Made by a program: the position numbers and the translations under genes. Positions 22,181-34,100 of a DNA stretch of 64,000 nt are shown piece by piece. The DNA is taken from NCBI RefSeq assembly GCF_040869045.1, contig NC_090319.1, positions 391,545,601 through 391,609,600 of the forward strand, written 5' to 3'. This DNA is from Eurosta solidaginis. Its lineage: Eukaryota > Arthropoda > Insecta > Diptera > Tephritidae. Within the stretch, counting starts at the first letter, position 1. Every line of letters starts with the position of its first letter. Under the pieces are notes generated by a model. That model was not told the origin of the DNA and did no database searches. It saw only the letters and a program-made list of their open reading frames with translations.

Positions 22181-22184
22181 TGCA

Positions 22185-22642
22185 ACCACAATTGTTCCGA
22201 AAATCCAGAGAGGTGCAAAACAGAACGAGCACGTCCTCAGTGATATCCACAAACAGGCGTCGAACCTCTATGCCGGAATTGCCCGGCGAATCCAGTTCTT
22301 AAAGAAAATAACAAGATTTCCCAGAAGAGGAACGCACACTCCCTAGGGAAACGCGAGTCACTCTAGCTCAACTTCGATCTGGATACTGTAACAGATTAAA
22401 CTCTTACCTATTCAGAATCAACCCCGTCATACAATATGTATGTCCCGCTTGCAATGTGGCCCACGTGACACTAACCATCTTTTCAACTGTATTGTCGAAC
22501 CAACGCCTCTAACACCTCTCATTATGGTCCACCCCTGTTGAAACAGCAGTTTCTTTGAACTCCCGTTAGAGGACATTGATGACAATTTGAGATTGGTCGC
22601 ACCTATTGGATAGGGCGAAGCACTTTACAACAACAACAACAA
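22185..22642 (+). mobile_element. LINE-A copy, 3' end only, plus strand
   Basis: The decayed C-terminal codons of LINE-A read CMSRLQCG, then DTNHLFNC, and LPLEDIDDNL. The 3' end CGCACCTATTGGATAGGGCG and a (CAA)n tail at ~22622-22642 follow. It is 5'-truncated and carries several stops and frame changes. Confidence 0.8.
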
Positions 22643-22670
22643 CCACTCGTCTATTAAGCCCTCATCTCCT

Positions 22671-23330
22671 TCACAGCACCTCATCCAAGCCTACTTCCTT
22701 GATGTACCCTAGAAGTTCTCTTGGCATGAGGGATTGAATGTGGAAATGATCTGGCCATGGTGGGCCCATAAACTTAGCCCTACGTCTTGAGATTGCGTCG
22801 CATTCCAGGCGGATATGGATCACAAAATCAGCATGTACTATTCGATAGTATGCCCAGTTTCTGCATACGTTCAGTTCTACAATGTCCTGTAAAATAACTG
22901 TTAGGATTCTTTGGTTTTCCTTCGAGAGGCCTATTATTTCTCTGTAACGACGTGTGCTATAACCTCCTAACAGTATTGCGACAGTGTTCTTTTCTCTTTC
23001 CCTCTTTTCTACTAATAAATGCACATGTGAGCCAACAGGTAGGATCGGCCCGGAATCGATGGGTCGTGCAGTTGCTGCCTCTCTGTCCAGGTTGTCCGCC
23101 TGCTCATTACCTTCTGTTCCCCTATAGCCTGGGACCCAGGCCAACAGTACTACGTTGTGTGCTCCTAATTTATTCAGCTTTTCTATGCACTCAAGGACCA
23201 GAGCTGAATTTATTTCCAACGCCCCAATTGCTTTTAGTGGGGCCTGACTGTATGACTGAGTTTGACAATTGATTTATTGGAGTATCCACGCTGAAGGTTC
23301 AGCTCAACGCACTGACTTATGGCTCTCCGC
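22671..23330 (-). pseudogene. I/LOA-type LINE RNase H and C-terminal remnant
   Basis: A 182-codon minus-strand frame (23219-22671) begins in RNase H: LVLECIEKLNKLGAHNVVLL, then AWVPGYRGTEGNEQADNLDR. The His normally found in the WVPGH-type motif is Tyr here. A C-terminal block follows (LGGYSTRRYREIIGL, CRNWAYYRIVHADFVIHIRL, MGPPWPDHFHIQSL). RNase H would remove the RNA strand during retrotransposition. Upstream RT is absent; the frame above 23219 is broken. Confidence 0.72.
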
Positions 23331-23355
23331 TTGAAAAATTTAACTTAAGCGCCTT

Positions 23356-24152
23356 GTTGTCGTTGTTGTAGCAATGTTTCGCCCCACCTAATAGCTGCGA
23401 CCGATCACAAATTGTCATCAATATCCCCTAACGGGAGTCCAAGGAAACTTGCTGTTTCGACAGGGGTGGACCATAATGAAAGGGGTGTTAGAGGCGTTGG
23501 TTCCACATTACAATTAAAGAGATGGTTGGTGTCATGTGGGGACACATTGCAAGCGGGGCATACATTTAGTATCTCGGGGTTGATTCTGGATATATAAGAG
23601 TTTAACCTGTTACAGTATCCAGAATGAAGTTGAGCCAGAGTGACTCGCGTTTCCCTGGGGAGTATGCGTTCCTCTTCCGCAAGTTTTGGGTACTGTTCCC
23701 TGAGTACTGGATTCACCGGGCAATTCCCGGCATAAAGGTCCGACGCCTGTTTGTGAAGTTCACCAAGGACCTGCTTGTGTTGTTTTGCTTCATATGGCTG
23801 AGTTCTCAGGTGCCGTATTTCCTCAAAATGCTTACGAAGATGACTCCTTAAGTCCCTAAGCGGTATTGGCTCATCAATCAGATGTCTGTTGGGATACTCA
23901 GGTTTCTGGGTATTCAACAGGAACTGTTTGGTTAGCATCTCATTTCTCTCCCTGATGGGGAGTATTTTCGCACCATTATGTAGATGGTGTTCTGGGGACA
24001 TACGAAGACAGCCCGTGGCAGTTCTGAGCGCAGTATTTTGGCAGTCCTGTAGCTTCTTCCAGAGGGTAGTTTTTAGGCTTGGCGACGATATAGGGGACGC
24101 GTAACACGCAAACTACTGGCCAATAGCTTTGTATGTGGTAATGAGCGTTTCA
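23356..24152 (-). mobile_element. LINE-A copy 2, 5'-truncated
   Basis: The tail is at 23356-23372 and the copy ends abruptly at ~24152 in the RT thumb. A 198-codon frame (24001-23405) is open and shows SPEHHLHNGAKILPIRERNE, HLRKHFEEIRHLRTQPYEAK, EERILPRETRVTLAQLHSGY and the zinc knuckle CPACNVSPHDTNHLFNC, ending IDDNL. It is the best-preserved C-terminal domain of the family here. The upstream part is frame-shifted. Confidence 0.85.
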
Positions 24153-24314
24153 AATGTAATAGTTACAACTCGCTGATTTGAGTAACCGTGGCACTAGATG
24201 CGGGCGTAGCATTGTCGTCCGAAAAAGCCTATTAATTAAACATGATGCGTTAACCTATACGTATACCTACAATTTATCTCAGCTGTCAAAAATGGAATGT
24301 CGCAACGCTCCACA

Positions 24315-24720
24315 AAAACATGGCCTTTATGCATCCATTTACATCAATGCGAAGACTAAGAAGCTGACTTTCATATCAATCGAAAGTTGCTACCAAAACC
24401 CGTTTCGTGTGCAGCCCTTCGATGAAGGGTGTTTGCAAATTTTCCACAGGTGAAAAAGAGTTATTTTTTCATCGGATTTGTAATTCTGACAAAAATTCGA
24501 GTTTTTTGATATCCCATTTGACAATCTTGAGTAAATTTTCGGTGAAAATCATAAATTTAACCTTTACGATGCAAAATACCCCAAAGTTATTCTGAAATGC
24601 CCAAATTTGATTTTGAGTATGATGGCATCTATGGCCAATATTATAAAAAATGCACATTTTCACGCGCTCTCAGAGAGCGAGAAGTTTCATATCAGGTCAT
24701 CAGTGACTTTCATTCTCTCT
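24315..24720 (+). repeat. Dispersed ~400-bp repeat R3, copy 1
   Basis: Nearly the same sequence occurs at 43737-44150 (ATGGCCTTTATGCATCCATT through ACGCGCTCTCAGAGAGCGAG). It holds no convincing gene. Adjacent 24230-24300 matches 25392-25470. It may be part of a larger unclassified DNA element. Confidence 0.75.
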
Positions 24721-24771
24721 CAATTCGTTTCCAGGAATGGGGCTTGAAATCAGCTGTCTGTTCATTCAATT

Positions 24772-24964
24772 CATGGCAGAACGATACAAGGTGACAGCAT
24801 GGTGACATACCTACAAACATATAAAAAATCCCATGTACTTTGTTTTTGTAAATTCGATGGAAAAATGTCAAAATCGTACTGCGCCGGAAGTTGATGTTTC
24901 ATATCACATAAAAAAAGTTTATAATCAGCTGTTCCATGCCGCCACCTTGTGTCGTTCCGCCATG
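24772..24964. mobile_element. P-like MITE, copy 1
   Basis: The 193-bp element has TIRs CATGGCAGAACGATACAAGG and, inverted, CATGGCGGAACGACACAAGG. ATTCAATT is duplicated on both sides (24764-24771, 24965-24972). The tips begin CATG and run into AAGGTG(G/A)CAGCATGG. It has no coding capacity. The D. melanogaster P element also starts CATG, has AAGGTGG ~17 bp in and makes 8-bp duplications; membership in the P superfamily is an inference. Confidence 0.88.
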
Positions 24965-25391
24965 ATTCAATTGTAAACAAAATTTCATTCGTTTCCAAGA
25001 ATGGGTCTTGAAATCAGATGGCTATAGAGTTCCCTAAAATACGCAAAAAAAAACAAAATCCAAGAAATCCGTTCGGTTTCATTATTTTCAATTAAATCAG
25101 CAAGTAAGCTGATAAAAACTTATTAAAATTTATAAAAAAGGCAAAGTTTTGTACAAATATTTTGTGGTACATAAGTGAAAAAATATGAAATAATATATTT
25201 CGATTGCGTTGCTTTGCTTTGTTGCTCTGGCACCGCCAGAAGATAACAATGAACGGCTAGCCCCTTTTTTCACTTTGATGCGACAAAAACGTTTATGCAC
25301 ATACATATGTATGTCCACATACAATAAAAAACGCAAAAAATGTATAAGAAATTACGAAATTAGATCACTTGGTGAAGTATATGCGTTGTGG

Positions 25392-25497
25392 TCCGCAAAA
25401 GGCTATTAATTAAACATGTTGCATTAACCTATACGTATACCTACAATTTATCTCAGCTGTCAAAAATGGAATGTTTCAACGCTCAACAAAAACATAG
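25392..25497 (+). repeat. Short direct repeat of 24230-24330
   Basis: GCTATTAATTAAACATG, CCTATACGTATACCTACAAT and CTGTCAAAAATGGAATGT are shared with 24230-24330, ~1.15 kb upstream. The function is unknown. Confidence 0.65.
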
Positions 25498-25825
25498 TGT
25501 ACCTATACAAGTGTGTCAACTAAGCGATAAAAGTCAAAACTACAAAAAGCCTCGCTCACCTGTAGTGGAATTCACTAACTTTTTTAACGATATTTGCCAT
25601 CGCTTTATTTGCGAATCGATAACTATAACGATTTCGTTATTCAGTAAACATTTTGTATCGATATTCGTTAATCGACGATCAGCTGTGCCGTTAAATAAAC
25701 GGCAAGTGAATTGGCTGCGTTAAAAATCACGAAATTTACATTTCTGACAATTTTAGTTAAAAAAGAAAATCGGAGCTTTAATTAAATACCTTCAAACACG
25801 AAAAGCTGCTTTATTTATAAATCAA

Positions 25826-26956
25826 ATGGTATTTGAGTACTTGGCGTACGTTTTATCACAAGATGAAGAGTTACTGAAGCCATCGCCTGTGGACAGACGC
25901 CTTCTTAGAGGATTAGATAACCCATTCCACCTGAATGCAACGGAGTTTCGAAAGCTGTACCGACTAACCCAAGACTTGTCTCGTGATATTATTTCTCAAC
26001 TTGATGGTCAATTAAGGGGTACAAGAATAACTGCGATATCAACAGAGACATAGGTAAATCATGGGATTTCATATTATTTTCAATTTAAGACTATTATAAA
26101 AATTTCAGGTTCTAACTGCTTTACGCTTCTTCGCAACTGGTTGTTATCAACGGTTTGTTGGAGAACAATGGGGCATATCAATGAGCCAGTCGTCTGTAAG
26201 CCGCTGTATACACCGCGTAACAAATGCTATCAACCATTCTTTGTTTTTCGATAAAGTAAAGTTTCCAATGACTCAAATAGAGTAGCAAGCTGCGAAAGAA
26301 ATTTTTCTGCGTCACCTGCACAATTTATGGGAGGTACTATTGGGGCTATTGATTGCACTCATGTGTCGATCATGAGCCCCAGAAATCATGAAGAGGCATA
26401 TGAAATCACCATGGATACCATTCAATAAATGTACAAATGGTAAATGCAATAATTCAAAGAAATGTACTGTACTTTTTTGATTATAATATATTTTTATATA
26501 CAGATTTGTGACCCCAACCTAAAGATATTGAATGGCAATGCTAAATTCCCAAGAGCAAGGCACGATGCATTTATCTGGAGCTCCTCTGCAGTACGGAGAG
26601 TGATGCAGAGAAATTTTGAAAATGGTAGCCGCAACATGTTTTTGATAGGTAAGTGTGTTTAATGCACTGAAATTTCCCAGAAAATAAAATCGCACACAAA
26701 ACTACTTGCAGGTGACTCTGGATACCGTTTAGAACCCTGGCTGATGACTCCTTTACCTAACCAACCAGAGCGGAGCCCAAAATTTCGGTACAATGAGGCA
26801 TTGTGTAAAGCTCGAAACCCAGTCGAGAGACTTTTTGGTGTTCTCAAAGGAACATGGCGATGCCTATCACAGCAAAGGACTCTTTTGTATTATCCAGGAT
26901 TTATTGGTAGAATAGTTAACGCATGCGCAGTGTTGCATAACATCCGATTAAAGTAA
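25826..26956 (+). pseudogene. HARBI1-like transposase, four exons
   Basis: Exons at ~25826-26053, 26109-26439, 26504-26648 and 26712-26956 are separated by short GT-AG introns. Motifs: LYRLTQDLSRDII and TALRFFATGCYQRFVGEQWG; the first catalytic Asp in GAIDCTHVSI; KFPRARHDAFIWSSS; the second Asp at LIG/DSGY; and Glu in ARNPVERLFGVLK. This is the DDE_Tnp_4 order. It is broken by a TAG at the end of exon 1 (26051-26053, probably from CAG), a TAG near 26280 and a frameshift near 26300. Confidence 0.88.
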
Positions 26957-27425
26957 CCCATACACGAGCCTGACACTGAATACTTAGATCAAAGCCCAAG
27001 TGATAGCAATGTTAATCAAGGCGCACCCTCTTCAATAGCGAAACGTGTTCAAGACCGACTCATTGCTAATTAATATACTTAAGTACAGACTTAACAAGCT
27101 TATAAATAAAAAAATCTACAGGAATGTAAAGCAAACATTTTATTTTATAGTCTACTTTGGTAGCGAAAACTTCCATCATACCGAACAGTCAAATTTAAAA
27201 ATATCATTTCAATAAAACGAACTTCGTGCCCTTTAAAATTAAAATAAATACTTATGAGTTTTTAACACAGCTCAATTTTATACATAATACATTTATTTGA
27301 ATGTAAAAAATTCATTCATTCGTTTACATAGATCGATTTCTTTTGGAATTTATTTTAAAAAATAGCTACTTTGGTAGTAAAACCTTCGATTCGGTATCGT
27401 CAAACTTAACAACCCTACAAGAATA

Positions 27426-28113
27426 CTGACTATCATATGACTATCATCTGATTGTCAGCAATGTCAACCTAACGATCAGCGCCTCATACAAACTTTCTAT
27501 CACAAACTTAAGGGGACTTGCGCAAATGTGATGTAAACAACTGTGTACGTGTGAGTTTTGGTCTCCTTCTTATACACCAACATCGCCTACTGATTAAGTA
27601 TATAGCCGTACTGCTCACTCTCATTCCTTTTCCTGGATCAGTGCTGACACTAACTATCAAAAAGTGTCATAAATGATAGTTTACTGTAGATATTAGGTTT
27701 GACTGTTGTACTATCATAAATGACAATTGTTATATTCCGCCAAAAATGAAACAATGCTTTTTGCTTTTTATTTACTTTATTTCATTACGTTTTTAATTTT
27801 GTACGTGATAATGGCATACGCAAACAACAGAATAGCGCTTTCCTCATGCGGAAACACATTTAAAAATGAATCACCACTAACCACTATTATTTTTCGCGTA
27901 TCAATTTTTTGAGTGCGCCCCATACATTCCGACAGCTTTTGGTATTTTTTAATATTATTTTCGATTTCTTTTCTTTTAGCATGGAGCTTTGAAATGCTCT
28001 CTTTTTCATTTTTTAAACTTATTTTTTATATGGTTTTCTTCGGTTGAAAATGGCTGAATTTAAAAAATAACAAAACAACCGTGATAATAATTTGATTGTC
28101 ATATGACAGTCAG
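27426..28113. mobile_element. TIR element nested in the Harbinger element
   Basis: The ends CTGACTATCATATGACTATC and, inverted, CTGACTGTCATATGACAATC lie next to TA on each side (27424-27425, 28114-28115). TA flanks suggest a Tc1/mariner-type MITE. No coding region is recognised. Confidence 0.65.
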
Positions 28114-28435
28114 TAGTGACAACATGATTAAATCGGATAAACTGTTCTCGCATACATAAAATTCCGTTGAGAATTATGTATCTGTCTCACATGCATAATG
28201 GTATCTGCTGTATGTTCTTTTGTTCTGTACCAGGTGTCCGAAGCTTTCCCAGTTTGAGTCCTTTTTCATGATTATAGGCTGTCGTTGGGAACATGCGGAC
28301 ATGCGTGAGCGATCAAAGGAACATACATAAATTTAAGTATCAATGTTTACGTCATCGCAGGATCAGCATTGTCAATTACAAGTGTGAGTGTATTAGTAAA
28401 ACTATCAGCGTTTCTTGTAGGGAATATCACTATCA

Positions 28436-28546
28436 AACAATATCAATAACCCGCCAATCCCGGAGTTTCCATTAAAAAGTCCACAATTCGACTTAACTGC
28501 TCGGCTGTGTTACGGCTTCTCCTTTGATTGGTATTAATTGATGACG
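28436..28546 (-). pseudogene. Myb/SANT-like Harbinger accessory gene, N-terminal fragment
   Basis: On the minus strand an ATG at ~28546 opens a frame with NQRRSRNTAEQLSRIVDFLM and PGLAG, then a stop. This matches the start of the DNA-binding partner encoded by PIF/Harbinger elements, which carries the transposase to the ends. Only ~35 codons remain. Confidence 0.65.
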
Positions 28547-29843
28547 CCATTCTATTTTAATATGAGAAATTTGTTATGTCGAGAAATATGAAATTAATTC
28601 CGCATTTATTTACCTTTTGTTGATAACGCAAACTGTATCTCAAAACTTGCACAATAATAACTTTTAAAAGCAGTTAGTATACGGAATTTGTTTATTTTTG
28701 GCATTCCTTTTGTGCTTTTCGCATTTTTTAGGTTTCGTTAAGCTGTGCTGCCACCTTTCTACTATTTTAAATGTAATTTATTGCGAGTCGTTAAAACTAA
28801 GTTAGTGAATAGCACAATCGATAGGGCAAGCGACAAAATCGTTAATTAAAATCTCGTCAAATCGCATCGTTATAAGTTAGTGAATTCCACTACTGATGCA
28901 AATCTCAGGTCTAGAGTTGCATTTTTGGTACTTAAGAGTACTTCAAGCTGAGTTGCATTTGATTCTTTAATAAAACTTTGTAGTATTTACGGATGAAATA
29001 GTTGCATATATTTCAGCGGAAATAAGAATACTAGAAGATTTGTAGCCTGCAACAATGCGGAAACATACGGAAAGCAAAATTTATTTAAAATAGAGTCAAA
29101 ATATAAAGCGGCACATGTGTAACATGGAAAATTTTCACTTCTAGGGCTGTTTACACAAATGCATAAGGGCAAAATTATATAAACGCTTTGGTCGCTTCAC
29201 AGCAAAGATAACGTGCGGCGTTTCATTGTTTTTCGTATGGCGTTGTCAAGGCGTAGGCACTCAACCAAAGCATTTATGTAAATTTTTCGATACTTCGCCC
29301 GACAGATGAATTAATGAATGTAACACAACCAAAGCGTCTGTGTAAATCCGCCTTAATTTTTGTAGCTGTGAAAGTCTCCCGGGAGGGTGGAGCCGTGTGT
29401 AGAAGTCCACGAAAGTGGGGAAAGGTTCTGACCGCCATTCACCTGGGAATGGCCAGAGCGATTCTTTTGCATACGGTTCAAGCAGCTCACTACTGCCGGT
29501 CGCTTGCGGCCAAGTATCCTCTGGGTAGCCGCTAAACATCCGTTTAGCGGTGAGCTAATGTGAGAAGGCGACAACCTGGCTAGGCCAGTCTGACATAATC
29601 GGTTTAAGGGCTAGCCGGGGGAGATCTCATCGGCAGCGCCTGTACATCTCTAGGTGCGGCTGCAAGCGGGCGTCTGTCTTGGAGCAAGCGGCTCGCTATA
29701 TAAATGTGCCAAGTAATATTTTCACCCCCGCTGAGCGGGTTGTGCGCTGGGCTTGGGACCCGCCACGTAAAACCATACTCCAATGAAATATAACAACAAG
29801 CCTCGGATAAATACACTCTATTGATGACGGCCATGGAAAACGT

Positions 29844-30455
29844 TTGAAGGACAATGAATTGAGGGCATGCACCTGGAACGGCCGCTCCCTGAATGGGATT
29901 GGTGCAGATGCCCGGCTGGTTGATGTCCTCGTCAAAGCAAAATCTGACATCACCGCCATCCAAGAAATGCGTTGGACGAAGCAAGGAAGAAAGAAGATCA
30001 AAAATTGTGACATCTATTGGAGTGGCCATACGAATAAGCGCAGTTTCGGCGTCGGATTCGTGGTGGGAGAGAGACTTTGTCGCCAAGTGCTGGCGTTCAC
30101 GCCTGTGGACGAGCGTCTCGCCGCTATCCGAATAAAAGCAAAATTTTTTAATATATCATTCATCTGCGCCCATGCTCCGACCGAGGAAAAAGAAGATGAG
30201 GTGAAAGACACTTTTTATGAACAGTTAGAACGCACATACGAACGCTGCCCCCGTCATGATATAAAAGTCGTGCTTGGTGACTTTAACGCCAGGGTGGGCA
30301 AAGAAGGTGTTTTTGGCCCTACAGTTGGAAAGTTCAGCCTACACAATGAAACTTCTCCTAACGGACTGAGGCTGATTGACTTTGCCGGCGCTCGAAATAT
30401 GGTCATATCCAGCATGAGGTTCATGCATAAAAAGAAGAATCAATCTTGCCAATAA
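29844..30455 (+). CDS. RTE-type AP endonuclease, truncated
   Basis: This 203-residue frame covers most of an AP endonuclease: the start RACTWNGRSLN, the metal-binding Glu in DITAIQEMRW, GVGFVVGERL, ICAHAPTEE, and the catalytic LGDFNARVG. It continues to LRLIDFAGARNMVI and then runs into the deletion junction. The final SDH block is missing. It resembles the endonuclease of RTE/BovB-type LINEs (relatives are often labelled craniofacial development protein 2). The product could not be a complete enzyme. Confidence 0.75.
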   Translation: MKDNELRACTWNGRSLNGIGADARLVDVLVKAKSDITAIQEMRWTKQGRKKIKNCDIYWSGHTNKRSFGVGFVVGERLCRQVLAFTPVDERLAAIRIKAKFFNISFICAHAPTEEKEDEVKDTFYEQLERTYERCPRHDIKVVLGDFNARVGKEGVFGPTVGKFSLHNETSPNGLRLIDFAGARNMVISSMRFMHKKKNQSCQ

Positions 30456-30480
30456 ATGCTACTTTGGACTAGGTAGGCAA

Positions 30481-30966
30481 TTGAAAAGTAAAGTCCTCTC
30501 TCGGCGGACGAATATCATACTCTACAAGTCACTTATCGTACCCGTCCTGCTATATGGGGCAGAAGCATGGACCATGACAACAGCAGATGAAGCGGCTTTG
30601 GGAGTGTTCGAGAGAAAAGTTCTTCGAAATATTTATGGACCTCTACGCGTTGGCGAGTACCGAAGAACATTTAATGATGAGCTGTACGAGCTATACGTAG
30701 ACATCAACATAATCCAGCGAATTAAAACGCAGCGGCTGCGCTGGCTCGGTCATGTTATCCGAATGAATGATGATGATCCGGCCAAGAAAGTGTTTCTATT
30801 AGAACCCGCCAATGGAAGCAGAGGTAGAGGGCGGCCCCCACTCCGTTGGAAGGACCAGGTGGAAAACGATTTAAACTCCCTTGGTGTGCCCAATTGGCGC
30901 CGGTTGGCGGAGCGAAGGAGCGACTGGCGCGCCTTGTTGGACGGCCATAACCGTTTAGACGGTTAA
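30481..30966 (+). pseudogene. RTE-type reverse transcriptase, C-terminal part
   Basis: An open 161-codon frame carries the RT thumb and tail of RTE elements: SLIVPVLLYGAEAW, LGVFERKVLRNIYGPLR, RLRWLGHVIRM, then RGRGRPPLRW and NWRRLAERRSDWRALLDGHN. The catalytic palm with its Asp pair is absent. The same C-terminal block occurs at 53941-54370. Confidence 0.82.
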
Positions 30967-31179
30967 GCGCCAATTAAATAAGTAAGTAAGTCTCCTGCAA
31001 ATAAAATGGTGCTGTTAGTGTAAACAAATCAAACTCCTATATGACACTACTTTATTTTTTATGTAATTTTTTAATAAGGTTTCAGTACTGGTGTAAGTGT
31101 GTGAACTATATTTAAAAAAACTAACGAAATACAAGAAAAATACAACGTAGTTCATTAAAAACAAACAAGCCAGTTTGTA

Positions 31180-34100
31180 TGTTACGGTCTGCTGCTACGG
31201 TCTATGGCTGCGATCCACTTAGGAGCGAGTTCACGGGAACACGCCTAGCGGTGTGGCGAAGGTTGCGATAAATAAAAATATCGAAAAGAGAAAAAAATAG
31301 ACCAGCCATCACTAGAAAAATTTCTTTCTTCTTTCCTACCATGAGTTTCCGCCGACCAGACACGAAAAATTAAGAAGAAAAAAAAAAAAGAAACCCACTA
31401 CTAGAAGGAGCGAAGAAAAAAACTACAATTGCTTGAGCCTAAGTTTTGGCGGCCCTGCGATTGCATAAAAATCACACATCGCTCAAATAGAAGCTCGAAA
31501 CCCGGCTGAGAAGTGTGAAGAACGCGAGTGTGAATCAAAAAGATATCTCCTACACCTGCACAATTAGAGAAAAGCAGATATCACGAAAATGGTTGCAAGA
31601 AGAATTCTATCTGTGCGCAAATAAGTTACGTTCTAGTACTTAATGTTTTTTATACTACAACAAAAAGCTAGGAAGAATCGATAGCGCAAGTACCGGCACA
31701 GTCCATTCCGGCGAACCTCTTTTCGTTTCGTCTATTTTGGGTGGTAATATACATTACAACGGGTGTGTTGTATTGGCACAAACTCAACGTGTGGAATATC
31801 CTGTTGAAGTAGGTCGGCGGGTCACAGGCACACCTGGCGAGGAAAGTACTAGTGATTCCGATTCAGATTCAGACGGCACTAGACTAGTGGGGATGAGAAT
31901 CCTTGGGGTCCGAAGATAAACCCCTCTCCCTACGGTTATGAAGTACACCACCACTTTTGGGAAAGCCTCCAACACCACCCCCGCCTACCGGGCCAGCAGT
32001 ACGCAGCAGCAGTACACAACGAACGCCAAAATTATCACCAAGTCATCAGGATCGTAAAGGTCAACACGGAGTTCTATTGCCACCAGGTTCACTTGATCAC
32101 CTCAGACAGAGCGCAACAACCAAGGACAGTACCAACACCAACCTGCAACGACAACGTTTAAAGCAATGGGTGAGTTCGTTCCAAAACGAAAGTAATATTA
32201 ATTCCCAAAATAAACGCTCGCTTTTAGGCACAATAAAATAAATTTTTAGATGATTACATATTTTCGGTAATACATTTATACTTAGAGTGTTTATAAGTTG
32301 TAACTAAACATTTAAATATGAATTTTAGTATTTAAGGAGTTGTGTTTTTTTTTTTTCTTTTAACACGCGCTCCCAGTAACATTAACGTTTAGTTTCACTA
32401 CATTAGGAATTTGGTTATATAGATATATATAAAAGTAGTACATACATATAAAATTGTTGCACATTGGCACGCGTTGACGCATTTAGGATGCTACAGTCTT
32501 AACTCTACTAGAGCGCAGTTCCAGTTGATTTATTTATTTACATACATTTGTTTTGCGTTTTCCTACTGCTAAATATTGTTGTTAAATTTGCCGAAAGGAA
32601 AGACAAAGTTAGTAAATGTGCTAAATCTTAATACATTTTCACGTTTAGAATTTCAACTAAGTTTAGAAATGTTTAAAGGAATTTCAACACATATTAGAAA
32701 TGTTCGAATGTAGTTTATTGTAGCACATGCAAATGAAAATTTAAATCAGCTAGGAGCTTGCTGATACGAGAAAAGTATAATTAACGTAATTGGATACAAT
32801 CGAATGAAATTATCGTAAATTGGAACTTAGAAAGAAAAAAAGAAAAATTTTTACTAAATACAATCCAAGGTAAATTGGAGTTTGGAAAACTATAATTTCA
32901 AATAGATATGACATAAGGAAATCTAATTAAATCCTAACCAAAAAGGAAAATTCTAAGTTAGAAATAAGAAAATGTAATTCAAAACCAAACAAAAAGAAAA
33001 AAAAAGGAAATTAGGATTAGGAAAACCAGGCTTAGAAGACTAAAATTCCTGATAAATTAAAACACGCAACCTAAGATAACTCGAGGAACAAAAAGGGAAA
33101 AAAAAAATTATATATAGGCAATTTTTTTCTGAAATAACAACATGCTATACACATACCTGTGTAAAAGAACACCCAATAAACCAAATATACCAGAAATAAA
33201 AGGAACTATAATAAACTACAATGCAATTAAGCAAAATTTAATAAACTAAACGATTACAAATAATAAGAATACAAATAAATTAAATAAAATAAGATAAACT
33301 AAAATAAACTAAAATAGAATAAAGTAAAATAAATAAAATAAAATGAAATAAACTGAAACAAAATAAAATAAAATCAATTTCAATAACATTAATCTAAATG
33401 TATCAAAAACCAAAAGCAGCCTACGATCAAACAAAATATTTTTTTTCTCTTTTTGCTTAGGGCTATCCTTAAAGCGTGTCAAATAAGTTCTTAAACGTTT
33501 CGAATAAGTTCGTAGATAAGGGCAGCTTGGTTTGCAACAAGCACTTAAAATATAATATCGGAACGGTTGTAAGGAATATATAATGAATTGCTGTAAATAA
33601 ATTTTGTAATAAAATGGGAATGCTGACGTCGCTATTTATTTAGAAGGCACTTAGGGAAACAGGTAAGGGGCCACCGAAATTTTAGGTGCGTCGGTGGCCA
33701 TGGTTATTTGAGGGTGGGTATAAGCACCGGGCGTCGCAACACCACCCGCGGCGCCCCCTATGTATATTCGGCCCTTTTCCTTTTTATTTTTAATTTTTTC
33801 AGCTTTTTTGTTATTATTTAATTTTTCAGCGTTTCTGTTGAGTTTGATTTAAACTGTTAGTAACCGGTCATCTCCGGTTCGGTAATTTTTTTTTGCGGTT
33901 ATTTTTTGAATTTTAAATTTTTGAATTTTTTTTGAATTTAGATTTTGAATGTCACGGACATCCGGTTCGGCCGGATGTTGTTTTATTTTGAATTTTTAAG
34001 CGTTTTGAGTTGTCTCTGCGCTTCTGTTAGGTTTTTTTTTTGAATTTGACAGCTGCTCGTTTTGATAGGCATGATAGGAACTTTTTTCTGTTTATGGCGC

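Larger units (their letters stand above)
25563..28892. mobile_element. PIF/Harbinger transposon, decayed
   Basis: The inverted tips TAGTGGAATTCACTAACTT lie at 25563 and 28892, flanked by the 3-bp duplication CTG (25560-25562, 28893-28895). PIF/Harbinger elements duplicate 3 bp (TWA or CWG). It carries a spliced transposase (plus strand) and the start of a Myb/SANT-like gene (minus strand), the usual two-gene layout. A TA-flanked element is nested at 27426-28113. Stops in both genes make it inactive. Confidence 0.88.
29380..30987 (+). mobile_element. RTE-type LINE, internally deleted
   Basis: AAGTCTCC is duplicated at 29372-29379 and 30988-30995. The 5' end (CGGGAGGGTGGAGCCG) and the (AAGT)n 3' tail are both present, but the central RT is missing. 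Order: ~460-bp leader, endonuclease (29844-30455), junction (~30456-30480), RT C-terminal region (30481-30966). Retention of both ends with loss of the catalytic core suggests either deletion after insertion or retrotransposition of an already deleted copy. Confidence 0.85.

Noticed and set aside
29261..29574. Minus-strand open frames of 73-92 codons
   Set aside because: They are shadows across the RTE leader and show no motif.
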